From Streptococcaceae bacterium AM104-57 (GTDB lineage: Bacteria > Bacillota > Bacilli > Lactobacillales > Streptococcaceae), in NCBI GenBank assembly GCA_027659245.1, contig JAQDPW010000039.1, forward strand, positions 1 to 9,794: DNA of 9,794 bases, given 5' to 3'. Shown one piece after another: positions 1 through 7,200 of the stretch. The number at the start of each line of letters is the position of its first letter. Positions within the stretch are counted from its first letter, which is position 1. Below the pieces are notes generated by a model that saw only the letters and a list, made by a program, of their open reading frames with translations, was not told the origin of the DNA and made no database searches. The position numbers and the translations under genes are program-made.

Positions 1-57
1 AATACAGAACTAAATCCTTCGGATAAATTAATTGTCTAACTTTTTGGGGTCAGTACA
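1..57 (+). mobile_element. Right end of an IS3-family insertion sequence (3' end of transposase orfB plus terminal inverted repeat)
   Basis: Frame 3 from position 3 reads YRTKSFG and then TAA at 24-26. This resembles the usual C-terminus of IS3-family (IS150 group) OrfB transposases. The following 32-57, read on the minus strand, begins TGTACTGACCCC and continues with AAAAAGTTAGACAA, which has the form of an IS3-family terminal inverted repeat starting with TG. The rest of the element lies to the left of the window. The IS end abuts a truncated hairpin repeat at 58, so the element appears to have inserted into that repeat or deleted part of it. The family call comes from recalled motifs; no left end is visible. 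Confidence 0.6.
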
Positions 58-115
58 TTTCAACAACTGATATTATGCGTTTTTTGATTTTAAAGACTTT
101 TTGCCCAGACTCTTT
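58..115 (-). repeat. Truncated copy of the nested hairpin repeat (SPRITE-like), minus orientation
   Basis: The reverse complement of 58-120 matches 2262-2324 at 60 of 63 positions, by eye. Only the first half of the element is present: the outer arm (CTGGGCAAAAA on the minus strand) and one arm of the inner hairpin. The second half, which pairs with it in the full copy at 2267-2400, is missing and is replaced by the IS3-family end at 57. It therefore cannot fold into the full structure. Confidence 0.7.
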
Positions 116-222
116 TATAGCAGATTGAATCTAGAATAGTACGCTACGGATTCTAAAACATTTTTAAAAATCAATTTGCCTTTCCCAACCTCTTTGTTCA
201 CATCTTATTTCAATCCACTATA
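116..222 (+). repeat. RUP element, complete (copy A)
   Basis: This is a 107-bp element starting TATAGCAGATTGAA and ending TTTCAATCCACTATA, so its ends form imperfect inverted repeats bounded by TA. Length, TA boundaries and ends fit the pneumococcal RUP element, a small non-autonomous repeat thought to be mobilised by an IS630-type transposase. The interior (TTCTAAAACATTTTTAAAA) belongs to one of two sequence subtypes in this array, shared with copies C and E. It lies directly against the truncated hairpin repeat. Confidence 0.8.
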
Positions 223-299
223 CAACTGCTAAAAATATTTCTAGAAATAAAATTGACTTCCCTAACCTCTTTGTTCATATCTTATTTCAATCCACTATA
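223..299 (+). repeat. RUP element, 3' part only (copy B)
   Basis: It begins at CAACTGCTAAAAATATTT, which in complete copies follows an internal ...GTACACTA, and ends with TTTCAATCCACTATA. The left ~30 bp are absent. It starts right after the terminal TA of copy A. This is what would be expected if copy A had inserted at the internal TA of copy B and the duplicated left arms had then recombined. Confidence 0.75.
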
Positions 300-300
300 G

Positions 301-407
301 TATAGTAGATTGAATTTAGAATAGTACGTTATAGATGTTAAAACATTTCTAAAAATTAATTTGACTTTCCTAATCTCTTTGTTCACATCTTATTTCAATC
401 CACTATA
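301..407 (+). repeat. RUP element, complete (copy C)
   Basis: This 107-bp copy runs from TATAGTAGATTGAA to TTTCAATCCACTATA. It has the same interior subtype as copy A (GTTAAAACATTTCTAAAA) and a single extra G separates it from copy B. It is followed at 408 by a fragment starting CAACTGCTAAAAATATTT, the same junction as between A and B. Confidence 0.8.
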
Positions 408-433
408 CAACTGCTAAAAATATTTCTAGAAAT
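408..433 (+). repeat. RUP element, internal fragment (copy D)
   Basis: Only the middle of the element remains (CAACTGCTAAAA through TTCTAGAAAT). It is cut on the left by copy C and on the right, at the TA within AAATTA, by copy E. Complete copies continue here with ATTTGACTTTCC or similar, which is absent. Confidence 0.65.
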
Positions 434-491
434 TATAGCAGATTGAATCTAGAACAGTACACCAAGAGTTCTAAAACGTTTCTAGAAATTA
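434..491 (+). repeat. RUP element, 5' part only (copy E)
   Basis: It starts TATAGCAGATTGAATCTAG and continues to TTTCTAGAAATTA, with the interior subtype of copies A and C. Copy F breaks it at the same internal AAATTA site at which E itself interrupts D. The right half is missing. Confidence 0.65.
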
Positions 492-597
492 TAATAGCTT
501 GAATCTAGAATAGTACACTACAACTGCTAAAAATATTTCTAAAAATTAGTTTGCCTTTCCTAATCTCTCTGTTCATATCTTATTTCAAACCACTATA
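492..597 (+). repeat. RUP element, near-complete (copy F)
   Basis: This copy is about 106 bp, with a slightly altered left end (TAATAGCTTGAATCTAG) and a right end TTTCAAACCACTATA. The interior is the CAACTGCTAAAAATATTT subtype, as in B, D, G and the copy at 2159. An 11-bp spacer (598-608) separates it from copy G. Confidence 0.75.
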
Positions 598-608
598 TAA
601 GAGTAAGT

Positions 609-716
609 TATAGTAGATTGAATCTAGAATAGTACACTACAACTGCTAAAAATATTTCTAGAAATTAATTTGACTTTCCTAATCGATTTGTTCACATCTT
701 GTTTCAATCTACTATA
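609..716 (+). repeat. RUP element, complete (copy G), next to the pepA promoter
   Basis: This 108-bp element runs from TATAGTAGATTGAATCTAG to TTTCAATCTACTATA. Its right end lies 36 bp before the TGG element of the predicted pepA promoter, so the array forms the immediate upstream boundary of that promoter. Its right edge creates a TATAAA hexamer at 713-718, but the nearest -35-like hexamer (TTGTTC, 688-693) is 19 bp away, so promoter activity from the RUP itself is only a weak possibility. Confidence 0.8.
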
Positions 717-752
717 AAATGTTGATTCCCACTACCCTTCTCCTATAAAAAG

Positions 753-761
753 TGGTAAAAT
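753..761 (+). promoter_or_regulatory. Probable extended -10 promoter for pepA
   Basis: TGGTAAAAT provides a TGn extension and a -10-like TAAAAT (756-761), 24 nt before the pepA ATG. No convincing -35 hexamer sits 16-18 bp upstream, as is common for streptococcal extended -10 promoters. The position leaves a short leader containing the AGAAGGGA ribosome-binding site (773-780). Confidence 0.5.
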
Positions 762-785
762 GGTTGAAAGAAAGAAGGGATAGAA

Positions 786-1850
786 ATGACAACATTATTT
801 TCTAAAATCAAAGAAGTAACAGAACTTTCCGCTATCTCAGGTCATGAAGCACCTGTGCGCGCTTATCTTCGTGAAAAAATTACCCCTCACGTGGATGAAG
901 TAGTGACAGATGGCTTGGGTGGAATCTTTGGTATCAAACATTCAGAAGTTGCGGATGCTCCTCGCGTCTTGGTAGCCTCTCACATGGATGAAGTTGGTTT
1001 CATGGTTAGCGAAATCAAGCCTGATGGAACCTTCCGTGTCGTTGAGATTGGCGGTTGGAACCCGATGGTTGTTAGCAGCCAACGATTTAAACTCTTTACG
1101 CGTCAAGGACGTGAAATTCCAGTCATCTCAGGTTCAGTACCTCCACATTTGACTCGTGGGACAGGTGGACCAACCATGCCAGCTATTTCAGATATTATCT
1201 TTGATGGTGGTTTTGCGGATAAGGTTGAGGCTGAAAGTTTCGGTATTCGTCCAGGAGATACCATCGTTCCAGATAGTAGCGCAATCCTAACAGCCAATGA
1301 AAAAAATATCATCTCAAAAGCTTGGGATAACCGTTATGGAGTTCTCATGGTTAGCGAGTTGGCTGAAAACTTGTCAGGTCAAAAACTAGGCAATGAACTT
1401 TATCTTGGGGCTAACGTCCAAGAAGAAGTTGGACTTCGTGGTGCCCATACTTCCACAACTAAATTTGACCCAGAAGTATTCCTTGCGGTGGATTGCTCAC
1501 CAGCAGGTGATGTTTATGGTGGTCAAGGTAAGATTGGTGATGGAACCTTGATTCGTTTCTACGATCCAGGGCACTTGCTTCTCCCAGGAATGAAGGACTT
1601 CCTTTTGACAACTGCTGAAGAAGCTGGTATCAAGTATCAATACTACTGTGGAAAAGGTGGAACTGACGCTGGGGCAGCTCATCTGAAAAATGGTGGGGTC
1701 CCATCAACAACAATCGGTGTTTGTGCCCGTTATATCCACTCTCACCAAACCCTTTATGCCATGGATGATTTCCTTGAAGCCCAAGCTTTTCTACAAGCCT
1801 TGGTGAAAAAATTGGATCGTTCAACTGTAGATTTGATCAAAAACTATTAA
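786..1850 (+). CDS. pepA: Glutamyl aminopeptidase PepA (M42 family metallopeptidase)
   Basis: This 354-residue cytoplasmic metallopeptidase of family M42 has the length usual for PepA. The family removes N-terminal Glu or Asp from peptides, supplying amino acids from imported oligopeptides. The dinuclear metal site and catalytic residues expected in the family are visible: H66 and D68 in SHMDEVGF, D181 in AWDNRYG, the E213-E214 pair in NVQEEVGLRGA (general base and metal ligand), D236 in AVDCSPAGD and the C-terminal H320 in IHSHQT. The ATG at 786 is preceded by AGAAGGGA with a 5-nt spacer and the N-terminus is typical, so this start is well supported. It ends 24 nt before the small downstream gene, probably in the same transcript. 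The gene appears intact. Specificity for acidic residues is inferred from overall resemblance to streptococcal and lactococcal PepA; the fold and catalytic class are firm. Confidence 0.95.
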   Translation: MTTLFSKIKEVTELSAISGHEAPVRAYLREKITPHVDEVVTDGLGGIFGIKHSEVADAPRVLVASHMDEVGFMVSEIKPDGTFRVVEIGGWNPMVVSSQRFKLFTRQGREIPVISGSVPPHLTRGTGGPTMPAISDIIFDGGFADKVEAESFGIRPGDTIVPDSSAILTANEKNIISKAWDNRYGVLMVSELAENLSGQKLGNELYLGANVQEEVGLRGAHTSTTKFDPEVFLAVDCSPAGDVYGGQGKIGDGTLIRFYDPGHLLLPGMKDFLLTTAEEAGIKYQYYCGKGGTDAGAAHLKNGGVPSTTIGVCARYIHSHQTLYAMDDFLEAQAFLQALVKKLDRSTVDLIKNY

Positions 1851-1874
1851 ACAGAAAAGATGGAGGGAATAGGG

Positions 1875-2171
1875 ATGGAAGAACCAAACCTAGAAACCTT
1901 GATACGGGATCTTTACAATCATGCCCGTCAAAACTTGAGTGAAGATCTAGTGACTGCACTCCTAGAAACTGCCAAGCAATTGCCCAGCACCAATGAGCGA
2001 TTGCTGGCAGTACGACTTTCAGGTTTAGTTACACTCGAACTACTCCAAAATCCCAAAACACCAGCACCAGAGTTAGTCAATCTGGCCAGCTTTATCCAAA
2101 AGGAAGAAGCTAGGTACAAGGGCGCAGCTGCCTCTTCCATTATGATTGGAGAGCTATTTATAGTGGATTGA
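1875..2171 (+). CDS. Small helical protein, probably enterocin A-type bacteriocin immunity family; C-terminus set by a RUP insertion
   Basis: This 98-residue acidic, predicted all-helical protein has no signal peptide or membrane segment. The pattern (LIRDLYNHA near the N-terminus, repeated Leu-rich helices, then PAPELVNLASFI) and the length resemble the EntA_Immun four-helix-bundle proteins, which protect producer cells from class II bacteriocins at the inner membrane face. This is recognition by pattern, not a search result. An in-frame ATG at 1860 exists, but GGAGG (1862-1866) lies 8 nt before the ATG at 1875, so 1875 is the better start. It follows pepA by 24 nt and is probably co-transcribed. 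The final residues (IVD) and the TGA stop fall inside the RUP at 2159-2266. Without the RUP the frame would continue as roughly LFKRVWAKSL and stop in the next repeat. No bacteriocin gene is visible nearby, so it would be an orphan immunity gene. Confidence 0.65.
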   Translation: MEEPNLETLIRDLYNHARQNLSEDLVTALLETAKQLPSTNERLLAVRLSGLVTLELLQNPKTPAPELVNLASFIQKEEARYKGAAASSIMIGELFIVD

Positions 2172-2266
2172 ATCTAGAATAGTACACTACAACTGCTAAA
2201 AATATTTCTAGAAATTAGTTTGAGTTTCCTAATCTCTCTGTTCATATCTTATTTCAATCCACTATA
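2159..2266 (+). repeat. RUP element, complete (copy H), overlapping the end of the immunity-like gene
   Basis: This 108-bp element runs from TATAGTGGATTGAATCTAG to TTTCAATCCACTATA and has the CAACTGCTAAAAATATTT interior subtype shared with copies F and G. Its orientation is the same as the seven upstream copies. It overlaps the last codons of the preceding gene and supplies their stop (GTG GAT TGA). Its right TA directly abuts the hairpin repeat, the same kind of junction as at 116-120. Confidence 0.85.
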
Positions 2267-2400
2267 AAAGAGTCTGGGCAAAAAGTCTTTAAAATCAAAA
2301 AGCGCATAATATCAGGTATTGAAAAACCTTGATACTATGCGTTTTATTGTGGGAAGATTTACTTGATTTTCTGCTGAAATTTAGTTTTTGCCCAGCCCCT
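2267..2400. terminator. Nested hairpin repeat (SPRITE-like), probable bidirectional transcription terminator
   Basis: The outer arms CTGGGCAAAAA (2274-2284) and TTTTTGCCCAG (2385-2395) are perfect complements over 11 bp. AAAATCAA (2291-2298) pairs with TTGATTTT (2363-2370). An inner hairpin pairs CGCATAATATCAGG (from 2303) with CCTTGATACTATGCG (to 2341), with an 8-nt loop. The T run after the outer arm (2400-2406) and the A/T-rich flanks suit termination of the pepA transcript. Read on the other strand, it also lies just past the nptA stop. It fits the description of pneumococcal SPRITE repeats, but the name is from memory. A half copy in inverted orientation lies at 58-115. Confidence 0.65.
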
Positions 2401-2410
2401 TTTTTTCGTT

Positions 2411-4042
2411 TTAAATTTGTTCTGCCAAAACCTTTTCGGCCAGGTTCATAGCGTGGTCTGACACACGAGTATAGTGTGAAATGATATCGATAAAGTTGAC
2501 ACCAGCTTGGGTAGAACATTCACCGTTATTAAGACGTTTGATATGTGTCTTACGAAGGACACGTTCCATCTTGTTGATGTCTTCGTGACGTTTCATAAGG
2601 GCTTGAGCTTGTTCAAGATCATTATTTTCAACACTCTCAAGAGCATCTTTGACGAATTCACTAGTTTTAAGATAAATCTCTGCTAGTTCTTCTAAGGCAG
2701 CTTTAGAGAATTGAATATTCTTGTGTTGCAAGTAATCGTTAAGGTTGATCAAAGCTTCGGCGTGGTCTCCGATACGTTCCAAGTCTCGTGAAGAGTCAAG
2801 GATGTTGGTTAAGACTTCACTCTCTTTTTGGCTTAAAGCTTCACCTGATAAACTAATGAGGTAACGAGTCAATTTTTCATCAATAGTATTGATGGCTTCT
2901 TCAGTCTTATGACCCTTTTCTGCAACTTTTTCATTAGAATTGATGATATAGTCGTAAGAGAGGTCAAAGGCTTTTGCAGCGTAGTTCCCCAAGTGTAGAA
3001 GTTCTTTTTTAGCATTTCCAAGAGCGATAGATGGCGCTTGTTTGATCAGTTGCTCGTCTAGGTAGAGAGCTTCGTATTTGACAACTTCATCTTCACCAGG
3101 GATGAGCTTGGTTACGATGAAGGCAAGGGCTCCGATGAATGGGAACTGGATAATGGTGTTGGTAATGTTGAAGGTTCCGTGGGCAAAGGCAATGGTCATT
3201 TCTGGAGACAAATGAAGAGTTGTTTCAAACCATTGAATCAAGGCTGTAAAGGGAACGAGGAAGATGATACAGATAACCGTTCCGATAACGTTGAAAGCCA
3301 CATGGGCGCCCGCTACACGTTTGGCTGCGATATTAGCTCCAAGTGAAGCGATAATCGCTGTGATAGTAGTTCCGATGTTATCCCCAAAGAGCACGGGTAG
3401 GGCTCCCTGAAGGTCAATCAGATTGCTAGCGTAGAGATTTTGCAAAATACCGATGGTCGCTGATGAGGCTTGAATTAGAAGGGTTAAACCAGTTCCGACA
3501 AAGACTCCCAGGATTGGATTTTTACTTAGCTCTACCATGTAGTCTTTAAAGACTTGTAAATCCTTGAGGGGCTCCATAGCACCACTCATAAGATTGAGGG
3601 CGAAGAAGATACCGCCAACACCAAAGACAATTCGTCCGATGTTATTGATGGTTCTATTTTTTGTGAAGAAGAGACAGACTGCTCCGAGAAAGAGCATAGG
3701 TAATGCGTAGTCTCCCAATTTAAAACCGATGATAAAGGATGTGACAGTTGTCCCGATATTGGCCCCCATGACAATCCCGATAGCCTGACGTAGGGTCAAA
3801 AGTCCCGCACTAACCAGACCAACCGTAATAACTGTAACCCCTGAACTAGACTGAATCAGGGCAGTCATTCCAATACCTACCAGAATACCAAAGAAAGGAT
3901 TGCTGGTATATTTGTCAATGTAATATCGAAGACGATCTCCAGCTGCTTGTTGCAAACCGTCCCCCATGGTCTTGATACTATATAAGAATAGTCCCAGACC
4001 ACCTAAAAAGTGAAATACAATTTCCTGCCAATTAATGGACAT
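2411..4042 (-). CDS. nptA: Na+/phosphate cotransporter with C-terminal PhoU-like domain (NptA type)
   Basis: This 543-residue membrane protein of the Na/Pi cotransporter (SLC34-like, NptA/YjbB) family is predicted to import inorganic phosphate with Na+. The two inverted transport repeats are clear. Repeat one has the QSSS signature at residues 64-67 followed by GANIGTT (93-99). Repeat two has QASSA (191-195) followed by GDNIGTT (220-226). Hydrophobic segments fill residues ~8 to ~315. From about residue 335 the protein is soluble and helical and carries PhoU-like motifs (ERIGDHA, and near the C-terminus YTRVSDHAMNLAEK), a domain usually linked to phosphate sensing or transporter control. The start at 4042 is supported by GGAGG (4052-4056 complement) with a 9-nt spacer. 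It is transcribed toward pepA and away from the surface-protein gene, and appears intact. The phosphate substrate is inferred from the family. Confidence 0.92.
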   Translation of the reverse strand: MSINWQEIVFHFLGGLGLFLYSIKTMGDGLQQAAGDRLRYYIDKYTSNPFFGILVGIGMTALIQSSSGVTVITVGLVSAGLLTLRQAIGIVMGANIGTTVTSFIIGFKLGDYALPMLFLGAVCLFFTKNRTINNIGRIVFGVGGIFFALNLMSGAMEPLKDLQVFKDYMVELSKNPILGVFVGTGLTLLIQASSATIGILQNLYASNLIDLQGALPVLFGDNIGTTITAIIASLGANIAAKRVAGAHVAFNVIGTVICIIFLVPFTALIQWFETTLHLSPEMTIAFAHGTFNITNTIIQFPFIGALAFIVTKLIPGEDEVVKYEALYLDEQLIKQAPSIALGNAKKELLHLGNYAAKAFDLSYDYIINSNEKVAEKGHKTEEAINTIDEKLTRYLISLSGEALSQKESEVLTNILDSSRDLERIGDHAEALINLNDYLQHKNIQFSKAALEELAEIYLKTSEFVKDALESVENNDLEQAQALMKRHEDINKMERVLRKTHIKRLNNGECSTQAGVNFIDIISHYTRVSDHAMNLAEKVLAEQI

Positions 4043-4086
4043 TTTCTTTTTCCTCCGAAAAATAATCGCGGAATCTCTCCCATTCT

Positions 4087-4115
4087 ATTTTAAAGGATTA
4101 AAAGCAATCTAACAA
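4087..4115 (-). promoter_or_regulatory. Probable promoter of nptA
   Basis: On the minus strand, TTGTTA (4110-4115) is separated by exactly 17 bp from TAAAAT (4087-4092), about 45 nt before the nptA start codon. Both hexamers match sigma-A-type consensus at four or five of six positions. No pho-type operator was recognised. Confidence 0.55.
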
Positions 4116-4151
4116 GTAGTAAATGATTTTTTTTTAAGAAAAACATTTAAT

Positions 4152-4180
4152 TTCACAAATTGCTTTTTTTGTGATAAAAT
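4152..4180 (+). promoter_or_regulatory. Probable promoter of the surface-protein gene
   Basis: TTCACA (4152-4157), a 17-bp spacer ending in TGA (an extended -10 TGn) and TAAAAT (4175-4180) form a good sigma-A-type promoter. The transcript would start near 4187, giving a leader of about 70 nt. Its -35 lies 37 bp from the -35 of the divergent nptA promoter, so both could be affected by a protein bound between them. Confidence 0.6.
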
Positions 4181-4245
4181 GGAGCCAAGGCAGGAGGCTG
4201 TGTCCTAGTCAACTCTGGTCACCCCCTCTGCAAATAAAGTAAAAA

Positions 4246-4249
4246 GGAG
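4246..4249 (+). promoter_or_regulatory. Ribosome-binding site that decides the surface-protein start
   Basis: GGAG within AAAAAGGAGA is 9 nt before the ATG at 4259. An ATG at 4250 begins immediately after this site and cannot use it. Starting at 4259 gives MHWEKRQKFSIRK, a normal YSIRK-type signal N-terminus. Confidence 0.75.
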
Positions 4250-4258
4250 ATGCACATC

Positions 4259-7200
4259 ATGCATTGGGAAAAGAGGCAAAAATTTTCCATCCGGAAATTT
4301 TCAGTAGGAGCGGCCTCCGTTTTGATCGGTCAGTTTTTTGTCGGTCAAAATCTAGGAGACCAAGTGGTAGCAGCAGATGAAGTTGCCGGTCTGGTAGAGG
4401 ATAGCAGCCCGGTATCATCAGAGAGTTCCCTGACCGCTGAGAGAGAAGCGGCAAGCGGCGTTGTAAGCGCTAACATCGGGGGGGGGGTACCTCTAGAGCC
4501 ACAAGTAGCCTAACAGGATTAACTGAAGACAAAGAGGTGCCGTCCGCAGATGCTGAAACGGCTTTTTCTGCTGGTTCAGCAACAACAGACCGTCCAGCGA
4601 CAAGTACAGAAAATCCTGCGCCTGCTGAAACAGCAAGACCAAGAGCAGAAGTCCCGTCTGTGGACAAGAGTGGCCTAGAGTCAGCTTATACACGCTTGCA
4701 AGGTCTGCTCCAGCAAGCGCCTGACCTATCTGACAAAACGGCCGACACTGCAAGTAACTACCGTCAGGCTCGTCAGGAGGCAGAAAGTCAGGCTCAACAG
4801 GCTTTAACAGCCTTATCTAGCCAAACAGCAACAGCAGAGGAAGTGGCACAAGTCCAAGCACAACTAGCTGCCAGCAGCAAGAAGCTCGAAGCTAGCATGG
4901 CTGGTCTGCAAGTAGCCGCCAAGCCTGTCGCAGAACTATCAGCAACGGTAGAGGAAAAAGCTACCGAGCCAGCACCAGCAGAGAAACTATCGGAAGAACC
5001 AAAAGAAAGCACACCCGGTGAAACAGTGACCTCACCAAGGGAGTCAACTGCTAAAGCGGAAGAGTCGGCACCGGCAAGACCAGAAACTAGTCCAGCTACA
5101 GATAATGCTAAGCCAGAAACGGCCCTCACTGCTGAAGCAGAAGAAGTGACCTATACGGTCAACTATATCGATCAAGACACCAGAGAAGTCGTCTTGTCAA
5201 AAACACGAACCGCCATCATCAAACCAGGAGATGCGTCAGTTGCAGTGAGCGAAAACGGCAAGGAAATCTCTAACGAACCAGCCCTTCATGATTACTGGTA
5301 TGCTAGAGGAGATAGCCTAGAACGTAGAGCCATCATCTCACGCGGTGGCACAGCTACGATCACCTACGAGATGTCCTTTTACCGCAATGACCAACCAGCA
5401 AAGGAAACCGGCAGTCGCCAAGCAAGACTTGACTATACCATCGTCTATACAGACCGCCAAACAGGACTAGAGGTCTGGAGAGAGACAAAGACCCATACAC
5501 AGGAAACCTATGACCAAAAACTAAAGACAGATGTCCTGGTCAAGCCAGACCTAACCTCCATCCCAGCCCTCAAAAACTATAGCCTTCAAGGTGACAAGAG
5601 TCAAGTCCTATCCATAACTGAGGGAAGTCCTAATCTAGTAACCTTCCAGGTGAGTGAGAAATCAAGCAGTACAAGTAGAAAGAGACGTGAATATACTATA
5701 AGGGTGAAAGTTGGTCAATATTATGACACCCCCTTGCTTACTGGGGGTGGGGCAAAGGAAGATTTTGATAAGGCAAATGCGGAACCCCTTCCCCCAGGTC
5801 TAAAGATTGTGAGAGATTATACTATGCGTCCTGATGGATTTGTCCATGGTGGGGTTTATATACGTGGAACATTTACCAAAATAGGAACTTACGATACAGT
5901 ATTGTCAACAACTGGATCAACGTATCGATTTGAAGTTTTTGATCCTACAAAATTCAGAACGTCTGATCACATGAGTGGAACCTACGAGATTGGCCAAAAA
6001 GTCAAGTTGAGTTACTCCATCGAACGTGACGAGGATAATAAATTTCAGTTGCATGAAACAAATATAAAATGGTATTTAAGGGGAAGTGATGGAAGCTTGC
6101 AGCCTGTAGGTGATTCGGTATGGGGCGTCCGTTCTCCAATCGATGACTTGGAAAAATCATATACTTTTAAGTTAGGTCCAGATAACAACGTTGTAAGTAG
6201 GGAATATAGCTTGACTGGGACTATTTCTAGTGATGAATTAGGGAGAACCTATATAGGTAAGGTAGACATAGGTGGCAAACAATACCCTGATATTCATATC
6301 AAAATAACCGCAGGGGACCTACGTCATTGGCAGGGCAGATTTGCAGATGAGTATCTGGTAAATGAGAATATCGGAGAGGTACGAATTTCGGCGACTCGGA
6401 CCAAGAAGTCTCCACCATGGGGCTCGCCAAACCTGAAATTTTGGAAGGTAGATACCAAAACAGGGAAAGAAACACCGATAGAAAGGCCTGCTGGCTTGAA
6501 GGTCAAGGTGGAAAAAGATGAGTTTAAGTATGCCTATGTGGTGACAGGTGCACCGACCGAGCTAGGTCGCTATCGCTGGCAAGCTACCAGTATACATGGA
6601 GGTAAGTATACCAGTACCCAACCGCATCACGGTGGCTACTTCAATGTCGTAGCGCCAGCAGGTGATGTCACTCCAAAGACCTTTACACCAGAAAATATCA
6701 GAGAAATTGACGAACATAGCACTGACTTTAGTGGCTATATCACGCCAATACTTGAGCCAGAACTTCCCCTTGTCCCACTTCCTGGTCCTACCCCTGATCC
6801 AGGTCCTAAACCGAACCCTACCCCTGGTCCTACCCCTGATCCAGGTCCTAAACCGAACCCTACCCCTGGTCCTGGTCCTACCCCTGATCCAGGTCCTAAA
6901 CCGACCCCTACCCCTGGTCCAGGCCCTGGTCCTGATCACGGAGGACCAAGTGGCCCATCTCCTGTTGATCCAAGACTAACCAGACCTGCAGTCAAATTAC
7001 CACCAGTGATTTCTGCCTCTCTGCCTGTTGGCTATGTAGGCCAAGACTATACCGCTGGTGTACTTTTGGCAAATGACCAAGATGGGCAAATCACGAAGTT
7101 TGAGATTTTATCTAGCGAACTGCCTGCAACGAATTTGGGACTAGCTCCTAGAGGCGTTGACCAGTACACAGTATCTGGTGTTCCAAGCAAAGCAGGTACC

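Noticed and set aside
116..716. Regularly repeated sequences that might be a CRISPR array
   Set aside because: The repeated units are ~107 bp with TA-bounded inverted ends and are nested without unique spacers; this fits RUP elements, not CRISPR.
1860..1862. Alternative start codon for the immunity-like gene
   Set aside because: It overlaps the GGAGG site that is well placed for the ATG at 1875.
4187..4245. Possible riboswitch or attenuator in the adhesin leader (AGGA..TCCT pairing around 4191-4206)
   Set aside because: Only a very short stem can be drawn, with no following T run and no recognisable riboswitch core.
4250..4252. Alternative start codon for the surface protein, three codons upstream
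   Set aside because: It directly abuts the GGAG ribosome-binding site; the ATG at 4259 has correct spacing and gives the usual YSIRK N-terminus.
4486..4497. GGTACCTCTAGAG resembles cloning-vector polylinker sites (KpnI and XbaI) next to the G tract
   Set aside because: The pUC polylinker has additional bases between these sites, and no further vector sequence follows. The downstream frame runs straight on as plausible streptococcal protein, so chance is more likely than contamination.
4257..5129. Several minus-strand reading frames over the start of the surface-protein gene
   Set aside because: They are low-complexity mirror frames of the Ala/Glu/Ser-rich coding sequence, without promoters or ribosome-binding sites.
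6562..6979. Arg-rich (minus) and Pro/Leu-rich (plus) reading frames across the proline-repeat region
   Set aside because: They are by-products of the 42-bp repeats read in other frames, have no ribosome-binding sites, and lie inside the clearly coding frame 1.
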